Source: an uncultured Pseudomonadales bacterium (lineage in GTDB: Bacteria > Pseudomonadota > Gammaproteobacteria > Pseudomonadales > Porticoccaceae). Taken from it: a stretch of DNA of 64,000 nt. The stretch spans positions 124,001 to 188,000 of the forward strand of contig CALSRZ010000003.1 in assembly GCA_943788895.1 (NCBI GenBank). Direction: 5' to 3'. A program made the position numbers and the translations under genes. Below, piece by piece: positions 62,801 through 64,000 of this stretch. A model generated the notes under the pieces. The model had not been told where the DNA came from and did no database searches. It saw nothing but the letters and a program-made list of their open reading frames with translations. Each line of letters starts with the position of its first letter. Positions within the stretch are counted from its first letter, which is position 1.

Positions 62801-62842
62801 TACCTGCAATCAAACTACTAATAACTTTTCTGTGAATCACTT

Positions 62843-63703
62843 ATGCTTTTAGATACCGGCTTATCACCCTACGCACTGGCACTGGCGGCCTTGCCCTTTG
62901 GCCTGATAATTGGCAGCTTTCTCAATGTGGTTATTCTGCGCTTTCCTGAACAGCTTAAAAATAACTGGCGCCGCGAGTCGGAGGACTTTTTAGGCCTGCC
63001 ATCAGAGTCCACAGAAAATATCTCCCTGTCTATGCCTGCTTCGCGCTGCCCCTCTTGCGGTGTAGCGATTAAGCCCTGGCACAATATTCCAGTGATTAGC
63101 TATGTATTTTTGCGCGGCAAGTGCACCGCCTGCTCAACCGCAATATCAATTCAATACCCACTGATAGAGCTGCTCTGCGGACTGGCAACGGCCTTTATTG
63201 TCTATCAATTTGGTCTGTCGCTATTCGCCGCCTACTGTCTATTATTTACCTGGATTCTGATTGCATTAACCGGCATTGATTACCACGATCAGTTACTGCC
63301 GGATCAGATTACTCTGCCGCTGTTGTGGGTGGGGCTGTTTGCCAACTTAAGCGGCACCTTTGTGCCCATCAATGAAGCGGTCATTGGCGCACTCGCCGGT
63401 TATCTATCGCTGTGGTCTGTGTTCTGGATATTTAAACTGGTTACTGGCAAGGAGGGCATGGGCTACGGCGACTTTAAGCTGCTGGCAGCACTCGGTGCCT
63501 GGATGGGCTGGCAGATGCTGCCGCTGATTATTGTTCTCTCAACCTTTGTCGGCGCTGTGGTAGGTATAGTCGGCGTACTCAGCAAAGCCAAGGACCGCCA
63601 GGCTCCCATCGCCTTTGGGCCGTTTCTCGCTATGGCCGGTTGGATTGCCCTAATCTGGGGTGATAAGATTCTCGAGAATTATCTGAGCCTGTTTGGTTTT
63701 TAG
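62843..63703 (+). CDS. pilD: Prepilin peptidase/N-methyltransferase PilD
   Basis: A 286-residue aspartyl membrane protease that cuts and methylates pilin leaders. The cytosolic loop has the two CxxC pairs CPSC and CTAC (near 72 and 97). Catalytic Asps lie in GIDYHDQLLPD (near 145) and GYGDFKLLAALGAW (near 210). About eight TM helices. It should process PilA here. coaE follows, as in many pseudomonads. Confidence 0.95.
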   Translation: MLLDTGLSPYALALAALPFGLIIGSFLNVVILRFPEQLKNNWRRESEDFLGLPSESTENISLSMPASRCPSCGVAIKPWHNIPVISYVFLRGKCTACSTAISIQYPLIELLCGLATAFIVYQFGLSLFAAYCLLFTWILIALTGIDYHDQLLPDQITLPLLWVGLFANLSGTFVPINEAVIGALAGYLSLWSVFWIFKLVTGKEGMGYGDFKLLAALGAWMGWQMLPLIIVLSTFVGAVVGIVGVLSKAKDRQAPIAFGPFLAMAGWIALIWGDKILENYLSLFGF

Positions 63704-63740
63704 ATAATCATTTTTTATTGAGAATTTTAGGCGAGTCAGT

Positions 63741-64000
63741 TTGAAAGTATCAGATATTCCAATTATCGGTTTAACCGGCGGTATCGGCAGCGGCAAAAGC
63801 ACTGTTGCCGAGGCCTTTCGCCAGCATGGAATTAATACGGTAGATGCGGACTCTGCATCCCGCGCGGTTGTCGAACCCGGCATGCCCGCATTGGAATCCA
63901 TTGGTCAGCATTTTGGCGCCAATATTCTGCAGCAGGATGGCTGTCTCGATCGCGCTGCCCTGCGCTCTATTGTCTTTTCCGATCCACAGCAAAAAGCGTG
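63741..64000 (+). CDS. coaE: Dephospho-CoA kinase CoaE (partial, runs off the end)
   Basis: The N-terminal 86 or so residues of the last enzyme of coenzyme A synthesis. [19 protein letters not shown] is the P-loop start, and [14 protein letters not shown] follows. It starts at TTG 63741 behind AGGCGAG. The frame stays open to the window edge. Confidence 0.88.
   Translation, partial: MKVSDIPIIGLTGGIGSGKSTVAEAFRQHGINTVDADSASRAVVEPGMPALESIGQHFGANILQQDGCLDRAALRSIVFSDPQQKA

Overview
This 64 kb window is ordinary chromosomal DNA of a Gram-negative gammaproteobacterium. It carries amt/GlnK, AmpD/AmpE/AmpG, type IV pilus, DsbC, FxsA-GroES-GroEL and OmpA genes. The order pilA / pilB-pilC-pilD-coaE with nadC, a DUF1631 gene, ampD and ampE nearby is the Pseudomonas-type layout. 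With TonB-box-like motifs and moderate GC, a marine Cellvibrionales/Porticoccaceae (SAR92-like) origin is my best guess; this is inference from gene content. No rRNA, tRNA, phage, transposase or CRISPR array was seen.

Layout. 0.1-2.9 kb: ArsP-type permease divergent from a sensor kinase with an eroded ATPase domain. 2.9-6.8 kb: ybbP-ybbA divergent from tesA. 6.8-15.7 kb: a long leftward run of bioB, bioF, a BioH-BioC fusion, bioD, a DUF3094 gene, an epoxide-hydrolase-like gene, recJ, a DMT transporter and msrB. 15.8-19.5 kb: dsbC-hom-thrC. 19.6-22.5 kb: a nitrogen operon, Gcw-type outer-membrane protein-glnK-amt-glnK, behind a good sigma-54 promoter and a possible NtrC site. 22.8-26.5 kb: ubiK, comM, a Kv-like potassium channel and a SIMPL protein. 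26.5-29.4 kb: export-type transporters, a cupin and a SUI1-family gene. 29.4-35.7 kb: S9 peptidase, greB, pdxH, SDR, a histidine phosphatase, OsmC and a lone HigA. 35.8-44 kb: deaD, yqcC, dinG, an acyltransferase, pyrB, sbcB. 44-48.4 kb: OmpA-like protein, fumarase, a coiled-coil membrane protein, a PuuD-like membrane protein. 48.4-49 kb: a repeat-rich spacer with a perfect 29-bp inverted repeat. 49-51.7 kb: fxsA-groES-groEL with a heat-shock-type promoter. 51.8-57.6 kb: atl, ampG, ampE, ampD, DUF1631. 57.8-64 kb: nadC, pilA (sigma-54 promoter), pilB, pilC, pilD and the start of coaE.

Data quality. About two dozen single-base frameshifts and one in-frame stop interrupt 14 otherwise well-conserved genes, including the core genes thrC, hom and nadC. 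Seventeen of the shifts lie between 16.8 and 26.3 kb. The sequence on both sides of each break still matches the family, so I read nearly all as sequencing errors and give each gene as one reconstructed locus.

How genes work together: peptidoglycan recycling (AmpG import, AmpD amidase, AmpE), ammonium uptake (Amt with two GlnK and a co-transcribed outer-membrane protein), biotin synthesis (BioC/BioH pimeloyl priming, then BioF, BioD, BioB; BioA is absent here), and type IV pili (PilA subunit, PilB motor, PilC platform, PilD peptidase). I found no clearly new system. The most interesting points are the sigma-54 porin-glnK-amt-glnK unit, the BioH-BioC fusion, a TonB-box-like motif inside a SIMPL protein, and the structured repeat near 48.8 kb.
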